Positions 24,394 to 33,594 are shown, numbered from the stretch's first letter. The stretch is 64,000 bases of DNA from CBFFRJ01 sp051486985 (GCF_051486985.1 NZ_JAHVDV010000011.1:62001-126000); one strand, 5' to 3'. The notes: a model not told the origin generated them from the sequence alone. Translations and numbers: made by a program.

Positions 24394-26048
24394 AACGTTT
24401 TTTGATGGCGCTCGCCGCCCCACTTCTCGTCACCTCTTTCGCCTCTCAGGCGGCGGATGCGCTCACCGGAGCTGTGCAGCGTCAGCCAACCAACTGGCAG
24501 GCGATCATTATGTTTGTGATTTTCGTGGCGTTCACGCTCGGTATCACATACTGGGCTTCAAAACGTACCCGCACCCGTAGCGACTATTATACGGCGGGCG
24601 GCAATATTACCGGCTTTCAGAACGGCCTGGCGATTGCCGGAGACTATATGTCGGCGGCGTCGTTTCTCGGCATCTCCGCGCTGGTCTTTACTTCCGGGTA
24701 TGACGGGCTCATCTACTCACTGGGCTTCCTGGTGGGCTGGCCTATCATTCTGTTTCTGATTGCCGAACGTCTGCGTAATCTTGGTCGCTACACCTTTGCT
24801 GACGTCGCCTCCTACCGCCTGAAACAGGGGCCGATTCGCACACTCTCTGCCTGCGGCTCGCTGGTGGTGGTCGCGCTTTACCTCATCGCACAGATGGTGG
24901 GTGCCGGTAAGCTCATTCAGCTGCTGTTCGGCCTGAACTACCATGTTGCCGTGGTGCTGGTGGGTGTGCTGATGGTGATGTATGTACTCTTCGGTGGCAT
25001 GCTCGCTACCACCTGGGTGCAGATCATCAAAGCCGTGCTGCTGCTGTTTGGCGCCACCTTTATGGCCTTTATGGTGATGAAACACGTTGGCTTTAGCTTC
25101 AATAACCTTTTCACCGAAGCGATGGCGGTACACCCCAAAGGGTCTGCCATTATGAGCCCGGGAGGGCTGGTGAAAGATCCTATATCCGCCTTGTCTCTGG
25201 GGCTGGGTCTGATGTTCGGTACGGCAGGTCTGCCACACATTCTGATGCGCTTCTTCACGGTGAGTGATGCACGTGAGGCGCGTAAAAGCGTCTTTTATGC
25301 CACCGGTTTTATGGGCTACTTCTACATCCTGACCTTTATCATCGGCTTTGGTGCCATCATGCTGGTGGGGGCGAATCCGGCCTTTAAAGATGCGGCAGGT
25401 GCATTGATTGGCGGCAACAACATGGCCGCTGTCCATCTGGCGAACGCCGTGGGCGGTAACCTGTTCCTTGGCTTTATCTCAGCCGTAGCCTTCGCCACCA
25501 TTCTGGCGGTAGTGGCCGGCCTCACGCTGGCAGGTGCTTCGGCGGTGTCTCATGACCTCTATGCTAACGTGTTCCGTAAAGGGGCAACCGAACGTGATGA
25601 GCTGAGAGTGTCGAAAATTACCGTGCTGGTGCTGGGTGTCGTCGCCATTCTTCTGGGTATTCTGTTTGAAAATCAGAATATTGCCTTCATGGTAGGCCTG
25701 GCGTTCTCCATTGCTGCCAGCTGTAACTTCCCGATCATTCTGCTCTCCATGTACTGGTCCAAACTGACCACCCGTGGCGCAATGATTGGCGGCTGGCTGG
25801 GGCTTTTGACCGCGGTTATTCTGATGGTGCTGGGCCCGACCATTTGGGTGAAGATCCTGGGTAATGCCGCTCCGATATTCCCTTATGAATATCCGGCACT
25901 CTTCTCCATCGCCGTGGCCTTTATTGGTATCTGGATCTTCTCAATTACCGATAATACCGCCGAAGGGCTGCGTGAACGCGAGCAGTTCCGTGCGCAGTTT
26001 ATCCGTTCGCAAACGGGTATTGGCATCGATCAAGGTCGCGCGCATTAA
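24390..26048 (+). CDS. actP: Cation/acetate symporter ActP
   Basis: A 552-residue sodium:solute symporter family (SSS) protein with an N-terminal cleavable signal (ending QAADA) and about 13 membrane segments. Hallmarks: RTRSDYYTAGGNITGFQNG, GDYMSAASFLGISALVF and LGLMFGTAGLPHILMRFFTV (the last cited in part). ActP imports acetate, glycolate and related short carboxylates, feeding Acs. It ends the acs operon. Length is three residues above E. coli, the difference lying in the signal region. Confidence 0.96.
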   Translation: MKRFLMALAAPLLVTSFASQAADALTGAVQRQPTNWQAIIMFVIFVAFTLGITYWASKRTRTRSDYYTAGGNITGFQNGLAIAGDYMSAASFLGISALVFTSGYDGLIYSLGFLVGWPIILFLIAERLRNLGRYTFADVASYRLKQGPIRTLSACGSLVVVALYLIAQMVGAGKLIQLLFGLNYHVAVVLVGVLMVMYVLFGGMLATTWVQIIKAVLLLFGATFMAFMVMKHVGFSFNNLFTEAMAVHPKGSAIMSPGGLVKDPISALSLGLGLMFGTAGLPHILMRFFTVSDAREARKSVFYATGFMGYFYILTFIIGFGAIMLVGANPAFKDAAGALIGGNNMAAVHLANAVGGNLFLGFISAVAFATILAVVAGLTLAGASAVSHDLYANVFRKGATERDELRVSKITVLVLGVVAILLGILFENQNIAFMVGLAFSIAASCNFPIILLSMYWSKLTTRGAMIGGWLGLLTAVILMVLGPTIWVKILGNAAPIFPYEYPALFSIAVAFIGIWIFSITDNTAEGLREREQFRAQFIRSQTGIGIDQGRAH

Positions 26049-26138
26049 TCACACTCCCCGGTCATTCTGGCCGGGGATCACATTTTTCTCCCCGCACAGT
26101 ATCCATCCTCAGCCGTAGCGTTACAGTAAACAAGCAAA

Positions 26139-26158
26139 CTGAAACATTGTTTTATTAC
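26139..26158. promoter_or_regulatory. KdgR-like operator upstream of the Gfo/Idh/MocA gene
   Basis: The core TGAAACATTGTTTTATTA (26140-26157) fits the KdgR pattern and shares AAACATTGTTTTATT with the site upstream of kdgT. It is centred about 47 bases before the start codon, a position suited to repression. Confidence 0.72.
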
Positions 26159-26194
26159 TTAGATACGCTTATTCATTGAGTCAAAGAGGATGCT

Positions 26195-27493
26195 ATGAAG
26201 AAATATGCTCTTGTGGGTACAGGGGGACGTGCCGGGCTTTATATTGCCGCCATCGGGGGGCAGTGGAAAGAGAATGCGCGGATGGTCGCCTTTTGTGATA
26301 CCAATCAGACGCGAATGCAGTATGCCAATACCTTATTAACAAAAGAAGGCGCAGAGCCGGTTTCGACCTGGCCTGCCGGGCAATTTGAAGCGATGATCCA
26401 TGAAACGCGCCCGGATATTATTATTGTCACCACGATGGACCGCACGCATGATGATTATATTGTGCGGGCGCTGAAAGCAGGCTGCGATGTTATAACCGAA
26501 AAACCGATGACCATTGATGAAAAACGCGCCCTGCGTATTCTCGATGCCATTGAAGAGACCGGCCATACCGTGCGTGTGGCCTTCAATTACCGCTATGCGC
26601 CTCACCACAGTAAAGTGCGCGAACTGTTAATGAGCGGTGCCATTGGCGAGGTTTACTCTGTCCATTTCGAATGGCTACTGAATACCGAGCACGGTGCAGA
26701 TTATTTCCGTCGCTGGCACCGGGAGAAACGCAACAGCGGCGGCCTGCTGGTCCACAAATCCACTCACCATTTCGATCTGATGAACTTCTGGCTTGATAGT
26801 TACCCGCAGCGGGTTTACGCCGAAGGGGCGCTCCGTTTTTATGGTAAAGAGAATGCGGAAAAGCGTGGCGTTACCGACTTTTATCCACGGGCTCACGGCT
26901 ATCCGGCGGCGAAAAATGACCCTTTCGCGCTGCATATGGAGGAAAATCCGCAGCTCAAAGCGCTCTATCTCGATGCAGAACATGAGGATAACTACTGGCG
27001 CGATCAGAGCGTATTCAGCGATGGGATCACCATCGAAGATACGCTCTCAGTACTGGTGAAATACCAGAACCAGTGCCAGCTCAGTTATTCGCTGAATACG
27101 TACTTGCCCTGGGAGGGACTGAACGTGGTGTTTAACGGCAGTCTTGGGCGACTTGAGATGAAAATCGTTGAAAAATCCTACGTTAACGCCGGAGGCGCGC
27201 GCGCTGACGAGGGTAGTCTGGAGTCCTGCAATATTACGGTATTCCCGATGTTTGCGCCCGCCTGGGAGGCGGATTTTACCCTGGGTGAAGGGGGTCATGG
27301 CGGCGGCGATAACGCGATGCTCGCCGACCTGTTCGGCACGCCAGGCCATGATCCGCTTCAGCGCGCGGCCGACCACCGGGCAGGGGCCATGTCTATTCTG
27401 ACCGGCATTGCGGGAAATCTGTCAATGCAGCAACAGCGCCCGGTCAATTTCAGCGAATTTGAACTGGTGTCGCGCCTCAGAAAGCAGCAATAG
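26195..27493 (+). CDS. Gfo/Idh/MocA-family NAD(P)-dependent oxidoreductase
   Basis: A 432-residue protein. The N-terminal Rossmann fold has VGTGGRAGLY as the dinucleotide loop, and the family lysine lies in VITEKPMTID (about residues 104-113). The C-terminal alpha/beta domain carries HKSTHHFDLMNFW, with the catalytic His region. Such enzymes oxidise or reduce sugars, inositols or glycosides. The substrate is not known. A KdgR-like box directly upstream suggests a role in breakdown of pectin-derived or uronate sugars (inference). It starts behind AAAGAGG at 7 bases. A LysR gene follows in the same direction, 224 bases away, so the two may or may not be co-transcribed. Confidence 0.88.
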   Translation: MKKYALVGTGGRAGLYIAAIGGQWKENARMVAFCDTNQTRMQYANTLLTKEGAEPVSTWPAGQFEAMIHETRPDIIIVTTMDRTHDDYIVRALKAGCDVITEKPMTIDEKRALRILDAIEETGHTVRVAFNYRYAPHHSKVRELLMSGAIGEVYSVHFEWLLNTEHGADYFRRWHREKRNSGGLLVHKSTHHFDLMNFWLDSYPQRVYAEGALRFYGKENAEKRGVTDFYPRAHGYPAAKNDPFALHMEENPQLKALYLDAEHEDNYWRDQSVFSDGITIEDTLSVLVKYQNQCQLSYSLNTYLPWEGLNVVFNGSLGRLEMKIVEKSYVNAGGARADEGSLESCNITVFPMFAPAWEADFTLGEGGHGGGDNAMLADLFGTPGHDPLQRAADHRAGAMSILTGIAGNLSMQQQRPVNFSEFELVSRLRKQQ

Positions 27494-27717
27494 AGAATGA
27501 GCAGCGCGGGTCACTCCGCGCTATTTTTTTGTTGGGCTTTATGGGGTTTTATGCAGCCGGCAGCGATGCGTTTTTTATTACCTGCAGACACTGAGGAGAC
27601 TCAGGTTATTTTCATCACTATTTCTTGCACAAATGAGACAGAGGCCGCGTACAGAGTGCCACCGCTGCGTTCAGAAATACATTAAACTCATTGCAGGCAG
27701 GGTCTTAAGGAATAATG

Positions 27718-28632
27718 ATGGATATCCGAACGCTGCGTTATTTTGTCGAGGTGGTGCGCCAGCAAAGTTTCACGCGCGCAGCGGAGCGCTTATTCGTCAC
27801 GCAGCCTACCATCAGCAAGATGCTTAAAAACCTTGAGGATGAACTTAACTGCACACTGCTTATTCGTGACGGGCGCAAATTATTGCTCACTGATACCGGA
27901 CGGGTGGTGTTCGAACGTGGCCTGGCAATTCTTACTGAATTTCGCCAGCTGGAGGACGAACTGGGTGATATCAACGCGCTGAACAGCGGCGTGCTGCGCC
28001 TGGGTATTCCCCCGATGGTTGGCATGTTAATGGCGGGTCCCATCGGTTTATTTCGCCAACGCTATCCAGGGGTCGAGCTGAAAATTGCTGAGTTTGGTGG
28101 CTTATCGGTGCAGCAGGCTGTCATTAATGGGGAGCTTGATGTCGCCATGACGGCCCTGCCGGTAGCGTCGGACAGCGGCCTTGCCGCCCTCCCCCTGTTC
28201 AGCCATCCGCTCTGTGTGCTGACGCCGCGTTCCGGTGAGTGGCACACCATGAAATCCATTACGCCGGCACTGCTTGCCGACCACCCGCTGCTCATCTACA
28301 ACGAGGATTTCGCCTTAAGCCGCCAGCTTAATCAGCTCTTCAGTGAACATGGTGTGAAACCGCAAATTGCGGTACGCAGCGGGCAGTGGGATTTTCTTGC
28401 CGCGATGGTGCAGGCTGGCGTGGGCATTGCTATTTTGCCTGAGCCAATCTGTCAGCGTCTCGACAGGCAGACGCTAAACTGGGTTCCACTGGAGAGCGAT
28501 TTGCGCTGGCGGTTGGGGTTGATCTGGCGCGACGGCGTTTACTTATCACACAGCGCCAGAGCGTGGCTGACGTGCTGCGAGGGATTTTTTCTGAACACGA
28601 CCACAACGGTCTTTGACGCCACAGCCCGGTAA
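27718..28632 (+). CDS. LysR-family transcriptional regulator
   Basis: A 304-residue LTTR. The N-terminal winged helix contains MDIRTLRYFVEVVRQQSFTRAAERLFVTQPTISK (cited as RTLRYFVEVV and AERLFVTQPTISK), and the effector domain shows LRLGIPPMVGMLMAGPIGLF. It resembles CynR/YybE-type members but I cannot name an orthologue. Of two adjacent ATGs (27715 and 27718) I prefer the second, which has 7-base spacing to AAGG. Its target is unknown; the preceding oxidoreductase gene is a candidate. Confidence 0.88.
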   Translation: MDIRTLRYFVEVVRQQSFTRAAERLFVTQPTISKMLKNLEDELNCTLLIRDGRKLLLTDTGRVVFERGLAILTEFRQLEDELGDINALNSGVLRLGIPPMVGMLMAGPIGLFRQRYPGVELKIAEFGGLSVQQAVINGELDVAMTALPVASDSGLAALPLFSHPLCVLTPRSGEWHTMKSITPALLADHPLLIYNEDFALSRQLNQLFSEHGVKPQIAVRSGQWDFLAAMVQAGVGIAILPEPICQRLDRQTLNWVPLESDLRWRLGLIWRDGVYLSHSARAWLTCCEGFFLNTTTTVFDATAR

Positions 28633-28660
28633 GCGTCTCGTTACCGGGCGGGCAAAAGGT

Positions 28661-30307
28661 TTATTTGTGCTCTACCAGCAGTGACTCCAGTAAGTCCAGA
28701 TCGTGAAGCATCTTCTGCAGCGTCTCATTACTGATTTGACGGGTTGCACGCAGATGGTACAACTCAGCGCGCTCTGACCGCAGTGCCGCCAGACGAAAGC
28801 GCCGCTCCAGGTTCTCTTCCATTAGCGAACTTTCGACATTATTACGGCCATCCGCACGACGTCGCAGGTTTCCGATAACCCTTGAGCTGACTTCGGTAAG
28901 CAGCTGATTATCGATGTTCTCTTCAGCATCTGCCGCCATGCGCTCTTCCATCTTCTGGATCGCGACAATCGCCACTTCTGCCGTTGCTGCACGAGCCATG
29001 CGTTCTTCTTTGAACTGCTGCGTATGGTCACGCACTTCAATGTGCTGGAGCAGTTGCGGCAGGGCAATCACCCCTACAAACAGCGAGAAGAGGATAACGC
29101 CCGCGGCGAGGAACACCAGTTCATACCGGGCCGGGAAGTCCATACCGTTTGGCAGGAACAGGGGAACAGACAACACACCCGCCAGGGTAATGGCCCCACG
29201 CACGCCCGCAAAGGTGGCAATCAGCAGCTCACGTGTGCTCCAGGAACCAAACTCCATCGGCTTCTTGCGTAAAAAGCGTTTGCTGAAGTTTTTCATGGTC
29301 CACAACCAGCCAAAGCGGACCAGCATCAGCGCCAGATAAATCAGTACGATGTCAGTAAACAGCATCCAGGTTTCGACATTGGGATCGGCCTCCGCCGCCA
29401 CCAGAGAGGACTCCAGAATACCCGGCAGCTGCAGGCCTAACAGCAGGAACACCATGCCATTGAAGACAAACTCCAGCATCGCCCACGTGCTGTTGGCTCG
29501 CAGGCGCATAGCCAGCGGCGCGGTACGCATCATGCCGGAACGGGTGATGGTCATCCCCGCCGCCACCGCCGCCAGGATACCGGAGAAACCAATATGTTCA
29601 GCAATCAGATAAGAGGCGAACGGCAGAAGGAACAGCAGAACTATCTGGGTAGCAGGTTCATCACCACCCCAGCGGCTGAGAAAACGCAGTGAGCGACCAT
29701 ACAGCCAGCTCACCACAAACCCGGCGAGAATGCCGCCGATGGCCACTTTGAAAAATTCGACGGTGGCACCGCCGATGGTGAAGACCATCGTGCCCATTGC
29801 CACGGCCACGGCAAATTTTAGCGACACCAGGCCAGAGGCGTCATTCATCAGCGCCTCACCCTGCAAAATACCCATGATTTTCTTTGGAATGCGCCCTTCG
29901 CCGACAATACCCGACAATGCCACCGCATCGGTGGGTGACAACACCGCAGCTAACGCAAAAGCCGGTACCAGTGGAATGCCTGGCACCAGAAAATAGATGA
30001 GAAAACCAATTCCCACGACGGTCACAACGACCAGCGCCAGCGCAAGACCGAAGATCTCTCGCCCATGCTCGAGAAACTCTCGCGTCGGTGTTTTCCAGCC
30101 ATCAGCGAAGAGCAGCGGCGGGATAAAGAGGACCAGAAACAGTTCCGGATCAAACTCCACGTGCAGACCAAACGTAGGAAAAGCCAACAGCGCGCCGATG
30201 GCAATTTGCATCAGCGGGAGGGGGATCTGGAAGGGTAAAACACGGGTAACGACCCCGGAGAGCGATACCACGAGGATCATGATGAGAATGGTAAAAAAGA
30301 GTTCCAT
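28661..30307 (-). CDS. yjcE: Sodium:proton antiporter YjcE (CPA1 family)
   Basis: A 548-residue CPA1-family antiporter with about 12 membrane segments and a C-terminal cytoplasmic helical tail of about 120 residues (from EVRDHTQQFKEERMARAA). Key membrane motifs: FIPPLLFADGW, LSPTDAVALSGI and EALMNDASGLVSLKFAVA, with the conserved ND pair expected for cation binding, and AGVRGAITLAGVLSVPLF. It probably exports Na+ (or K+) in exchange for protons. Physiological importance in E. coli is unclear. Located next to ghxP, as in E. coli. Confidence 0.94.
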   Translation of the reverse strand: MELFFTILIMILVVSLSGVVTRVLPFQIPLPLMQIAIGALLAFPTFGLHVEFDPELFLVLFIPPLLFADGWKTPTREFLEHGREIFGLALALVVVTVVGIGFLIYFLVPGIPLVPAFALAAVLSPTDAVALSGIVGEGRIPKKIMGILQGEALMNDASGLVSLKFAVAVAMGTMVFTIGGATVEFFKVAIGGILAGFVVSWLYGRSLRFLSRWGGDEPATQIVLLFLLPFASYLIAEHIGFSGILAAVAAGMTITRSGMMRTAPLAMRLRANSTWAMLEFVFNGMVFLLLGLQLPGILESSLVAAEADPNVETWMLFTDIVLIYLALMLVRFGWLWTMKNFSKRFLRKKPMEFGSWSTRELLIATFAGVRGAITLAGVLSVPLFLPNGMDFPARYELVFLAAGVILFSLFVGVIALPQLLQHIEVRDHTQQFKEERMARAATAEVAIVAIQKMEERMAADAEENIDNQLLTEVSSRVIGNLRRRADGRNNVESSLMEENLERRFRLAALRSERAELYHLRATRQISNETLQKMLHDLDLLESLLVEHK

Positions 30308-30404
30308 GCGTTCCCTGTTGCAATGTTTTTTATAAAGGCGTCATGCCTTGATAATAGAACATCCAGCTTAACGCAATGATAACGAGATGTGCGCAAAAAT
30401 GAGA

Positions 30405-30430
30405 ACGGGCGGCCAGCGCCGCCCGTTTTT
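30405..30430 (-). terminator. Hairpin after ghxP
   Basis: ACGGGCGGC (30405-30413) pairs exactly with GCCGCCCGT (30418-30426) around a 4-base loop, just downstream of the ghxP stop. On the minus strand TCTCATTTTT follows; on the plus strand TTTTT follows directly, so it may terminate in both directions. Confidence 0.65.
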
Positions 30431-30446
30431 GCCATCCAGCATTGCT

Positions 30447-31796
30447 TTAGATAGCCCAGCCACCGGCATAGAAGACCACCAGCGCCACCGCAATCACGAC
30501 GGTGCCAATGTTCAGCTTACGGAACTCACCGGAAACCACGCGGCCAATAACCAGCGAGGCAAAACCGATCATGATGCCGGTTACGATGTTACAGGTCAGC
30601 ACGATAAACACCGCCGTGATGAGGCCCGCCATCGCATCCACAAAATCAGCAAAATCAATTTTAGCGACGTTACTGAGCATCAGCAGGCCGACGTACATCA
30701 GCGCAGGAGCGGTGGCGTAAGCCGGTACAAGATAAGAGAGCGGCGAGAGGAACAGAATCAACAGGAACAATACACCTACAGTCAGCGCAGTCAGACCGGT
30801 TTTCCCGCCAGCCGCTGTACCCGCTGCCGATTCGATATAGACCGCCGCAGGCGCAGCCCCCACCAGCCCGGAGAAGACGCTGCTCAGGGAGTCAGTGGTC
30901 AGCGCTTTACCGCCATCAATGATTTGGCCGTCTTTATCCAGCAGATTCGCCTGCCCGGCTACCGCGCGGATCGTGCCGGTGGCATCAAACACGGCGGTCA
31001 TCACCAGCGCCAGCACGCTTGGCAGAACAACCGGATTCAGCGCACCCATGATATCCAGGCTACCAATTAACGAATTACCTTTGTCATCACTGAGCGATGG
31101 CATCGCGAAGATGCCGGAGAAGTGGACGCTCGGATCGAAAATCAGGCCGACGATGGAGACACCAATGATGGTCAGCAGGATACCGCCCGGCACCTTCAGT
31201 TTTTCCAGACCGATGATGACCGCAAGACCAATCAGCGACATGATGACCGGGAAGCTGGCGAAATGACCCAGCGCAACCGGCAGACCGTCCAGAGGATTTT
31301 TCACAACCAGACCCACGCCATTGGCCGCAATCAGCAGCAGGAACAGGCCGATACCGATACCCGTGCCATGCGCAACGCCCTGCGGCAGGTTGCGCAGGAT
31401 CCAGCTACGAATGCCCGTAGCGGAAATCACGGTGAACAATACCCCCATCAGGAACACTGCACCTAACGCAACCGGGACGCTGATCTGCTGACCCAGCACC
31501 AGGCTAAATGCGGTGAACGCCGTCAGCGAGATAGCACAACCGATAGCCAGCGGCAGATTCGCCCACAGGCCCATGACGATAGAACCCACACCGGCAACCA
31601 GGCAGGTTGCCACAAAAACCGCAGCGGGCGGAAAGCCTGCTTTGCCCAGCATGCCGGGCACCACAATGACGGAATAGACCATTGCCAGAAAAGTGGTTAA
31701 ACCGGCGACAACTTCCTGACGAACCGTGCTGCCACGGGCAGAAATTTTAAAGAAAGCGTCAAGCGAACCGCCGGTACGCGCTGAAGGCGTAGACAT
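30447..31796 (-). CDS. ghxP: Guanine/hypoxanthine permease GhxP (YjcD)
   Basis: A 449-residue inner-membrane protein of the AzgA branch of the NCS2 nucleobase transporters, the same length as in E. coli. Hallmarks: AGLTTFLAMVYSVIVVPGML near the N-terminus, GCAISLTAFTAFSLVLGQ, MTAVFDATGTIRAVAGQANL (cited in part) and AAPAAVYIESAAGTAAGGKTG. It imports hypoxanthine and guanine with protons. The start at 31796 gives MSTPSARTGGSLDAFF as in E. coli; the frame is open 19 codons upstream. PurR-like boxes lie upstream. Confidence 0.95.
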   Translation of the reverse strand: MSTPSARTGGSLDAFFKISARGSTVRQEVVAGLTTFLAMVYSVIVVPGMLGKAGFPPAAVFVATCLVAGVGSIVMGLWANLPLAIGCAISLTAFTAFSLVLGQQISVPVALGAVFLMGVLFTVISATGIRSWILRNLPQGVAHGTGIGIGLFLLLIAANGVGLVVKNPLDGLPVALGHFASFPVIMSLIGLAVIIGLEKLKVPGGILLTIIGVSIVGLIFDPSVHFSGIFAMPSLSDDKGNSLIGSLDIMGALNPVVLPSVLALVMTAVFDATGTIRAVAGQANLLDKDGQIIDGGKALTTDSLSSVFSGLVGAAPAAVYIESAAGTAAGGKTGLTALTVGVLFLLILFLSPLSYLVPAYATAPALMYVGLLMLSNVAKIDFADFVDAMAGLITAVFIVLTCNIVTGIMIGFASLVIGRVVSGEFRKLNIGTVVIAVALVVFYAGGWAI

Positions 31797-31904
31797 AGAA
31801 AACATCCCCTGAGAATTTTTATCGTTCGTTGGTATACGCGGCGGACAGTCCACTGCGTGTCAAACGTCGTTTCCCTATGCTTTGTGACAAAGGGGTGTCA
31901 CAAA

Positions 31905-31920
31905 AAGCAAACGTTTAACT
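31905..31920. promoter_or_regulatory. PurR-like box upstream of ghxP
   Basis: AAGCAAACGTTTAACT matches the PurR operator core GCAAACGTTTNC with a weaker right flank, about 110 bases before the ghxP start. A degenerate copy GCAAACGATT lies at 31951. PurR is known to control purine transport genes in E. coli. Confidence 0.6.
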
Positions 31921-32047
31921 CCGCGCATACAAAACGGTTGGAAGAAAAAGGCAAACGATTATCCAGCGTTTAGATACCGCTTTTCAACAGAACTTTGCCG
32001 CTTTTTGCTAATTTTCGCTTATGGCGGTGAAGAAATAACCGCCATAT

Positions 32048-32063
32048 GCGCAAACGTTATCGT
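32048..32063. promoter_or_regulatory. Second, stronger PurR-like box
   Basis: GCGCAAACGTTATCGT matches the PurR consensus ACGCAAACGTTTTCGT at 14 of 16 positions. It sits about 255 bases upstream of ghxP, between ghxP and the 3' end of the GST gene. Confidence 0.55.
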
Positions 32064-32091
32064 GGGTGCGCAACTTTGCAACATTTCGGGA

Positions 32092-32766
32092 TCACTTTTC
32101 GCTGCCCGGTAGCTCAAAAGGTCCACCCTGCTGTATCGCCCGTTGCCAGGCCGGACGCTGTTCAACGCGTTTTTGCCAGGCTTTGGTATTGGGAAGGTCG
32201 TCAAGGCCGCCTCTGGCAAGTAAGGCAAAGATGGGGAAGCTCATCTGCACGTCAGCCATGCTTAGCGCCTCCCCTGCAAACCAGGGACGGTGCGCCAGTT
32301 CAGATTCAATAAACCGGGCATGAGTCGTTATTTGTTTATTCAGCCAGGCTTTTTGAATGCCGCCGCCCAGGGCTTTGCCTATTGTTCGAAAGCCAAACGG
32401 CACCGGCGCTTTACCCAGACTGGAAAATACCAGTTTCATCAGTAACAACGGCATCAGCGAACCTTCTGCATAATGCAGCCAGAACCGATACTGCTGGCGC
32501 ATGGCGGGGTCCTGCGGTTTAAAGCGCTGTTCAGGATCATAGGTTTCCTGAAGGTACTCAAGGATAGCGCCGGATTCGGCAATCACCAGCCCGCCATCTT
32601 CCAGCACCGGAGACTTACCCAGTGGATGGACTTTTTTGAGTGAATCCGGGGCAAGCATGGTTTTCTCACGCTGATAGCGGACGATCTGGTAGGGTTGCTC
32701 TAACTCTTCCAGGGCCCAGAGCACCCGCTGGGAACGTGATTGGTTCAGATGATGCACGGTAAGCAT
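32092..32766 (-). CDS. Glutathione S-transferase family protein
   Basis: A 224-residue GST. The N-terminal thioredoxin-fold domain (about 1-80) begins MLTVHHLNQSRSQRVLWALEE and contains GKSPVLEDGGLVIAESGAI, with the cis-Pro and ES residues that bind glutathione. The C-terminal helical domain (about 90-210) has FAGEALSMADVQMSFP, the conserved N-capping box. It likely detoxifies electrophiles or peroxides in the cytoplasm. It lies next to soxRS, which fits a stress role, but no SoxS box is evident. I cannot match it to a named E. coli GST. Confidence 0.88.
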   Translation of the reverse strand: MLTVHHLNQSRSQRVLWALEELEQPYQIVRYQREKTMLAPDSLKKVHPLGKSPVLEDGGLVIAESGAILEYLQETYDPEQRFKPQDPAMRQQYRFWLHYAEGSLMPLLLMKLVFSSLGKAPVPFGFRTIGKALGGGIQKAWLNKQITTHARFIESELAHRPWFAGEALSMADVQMSFPIFALLARGGLDDLPNTKAWQKRVEQRPAWQRAIQQGGPFELPGSEK

Positions 32767-32900
32767 GGTGGTCTCCCCAGGTTAGTTGAATAACAATTTA
32801 TTCGAATTAACTATAGAAAAGGCTGGCCGTTGGATAAAAAAATTCCTAAAAAGTCGCGGCACGAGCGGGTTGTTTTTTAAGCAGGATCTATACTAAAGGT

Positions 32901-33036
32901 GTCAGCACAATCCGGAACCTCCTGTCTACCTGAGGGGTGCTGAAGTCGGGGGAAACCCTCCCAGAGATGAGTGGGATAGAGAGAAAGGCAAAGACCGGAA
33001 CGACTAAAGCGCCCCTGCCGTGCGCTTTAGTTTTTT
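32901..33036 (+). ncRNA. sraL: Small RNA SraL (RyjA)
   Basis: The position (between the 3' end of soxR and the ghxP side, convergent to soxR) and length (about 136 nt) match SraL of E. coli and Salmonella. A sigma-S-style -10 (CTATACTAAA, hexamer 32889-32894) precedes the proposed start. The RNA ends in a strong terminator: CTAAAGCGC pairs with GCGCTTTAG (33003-33030), followed by TTTTTT. In between, GGGGTGC and GTCGGGGGAAACCCTCCC give an internal hairpin. SraL is an RpoS-dependent Hfq/ProQ RNA that represses tig mRNA and affects rho mRNA in Salmonella. The exact 5' end is inferred from the -10 box. Confidence 0.75.
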
Positions 33037-33055
33037 GCAGCGCGCACTGGCGCTA

Positions 33056-33514
33056 TCACTCCTCTTCCAGCAACCGCGCGCCGGTACCCTGCTGGCCTAA
33101 CTGGTCGCCAGGGTTACGCAACGGGCAGTCGCTGCGCGACAGACAACCGCAGCCGATACAGCCATCGAGCTCGTCACGCAGTGCCACCAGAGTATGAATA
33201 CGTCTGTCGAGCTCCTCACGCCATTGAGAGGAGAGCTGCCTCCACTCCTTTGCGCTCAACGTATGCCCTTCCGGCAACACACCAAAAGCATCGTGAATGG
33301 TCGCCAGCGGGATGCCAATGCGCTGGGCAATCTTGATAATCGCCACATAACGCAACACATCACGCGTATAACGCCGCTGATTACCACTATTTCGCGTGCT
33401 TTTAATCAGCCCTTTGCTTTCATAAAAGTGCAATGCAGAGACCGCTACCCCGCTACGCTTAGCCACTTCTCCCGGCGATAACAGCGCTTTTATACGCGGT
33501 GATTTTACTGCCAT
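33056..33514 (-). CDS. soxR: Redox-sensitive activator SoxR
   Basis: A 152-residue MerR-family regulator. The N-terminal winged helix contains LSPGEVAKRSGVAVSALHFYESKGLI (cited as GEVAKRSGVAVSALHFYE), a dimerisation helix follows, and the [2Fe-2S] cluster ligands are the four cysteines in CIGCGCLSRSDC near residue 117-128. Oxidation of the cluster by redox-cycling drugs turns SoxR into an activator of soxS. It is divergent from soxS with the SoxR operator between them. The N-terminus (MAVKSP) differs slightly from E. coli, and the C-terminus is shorter. Confidence 0.97.
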   Translation of the reverse strand: MAVKSPRIKALLSPGEVAKRSGVAVSALHFYESKGLIKSTRNSGNQRRYTRDVLRYVAIIKIAQRIGIPLATIHDAFGVLPEGHTLSAKEWRQLSSQWREELDRRIHTLVALRDELDGCIGCGCLSRSDCPLRNPGDQLGQQGTGARLLEEE

Positions 33515-33522
33515 AAAACCCC

Positions 33523-33553
33523 TTTACCTCAAGTTAACTTGAGGAATTATACT
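33523..33553 (+). promoter_or_regulatory. SoxR operator within the soxS promoter
   Basis: CCTCAAGTTAACTTGAGG (33527-33544) is a perfect 18-base palindrome identical to the classic SoxR site. It lies between -35 TTTACC (33523-33528) and -10 TATACT (33548-33553). The spacer is 19 bases, the overlong spacing that MerR-type activators correct by DNA distortion. Confidence 0.95.
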
Positions 33554-33594
33554 CCAGCGCAGACAAATCGACGAATCGAGAAAGAGGCACCAAT

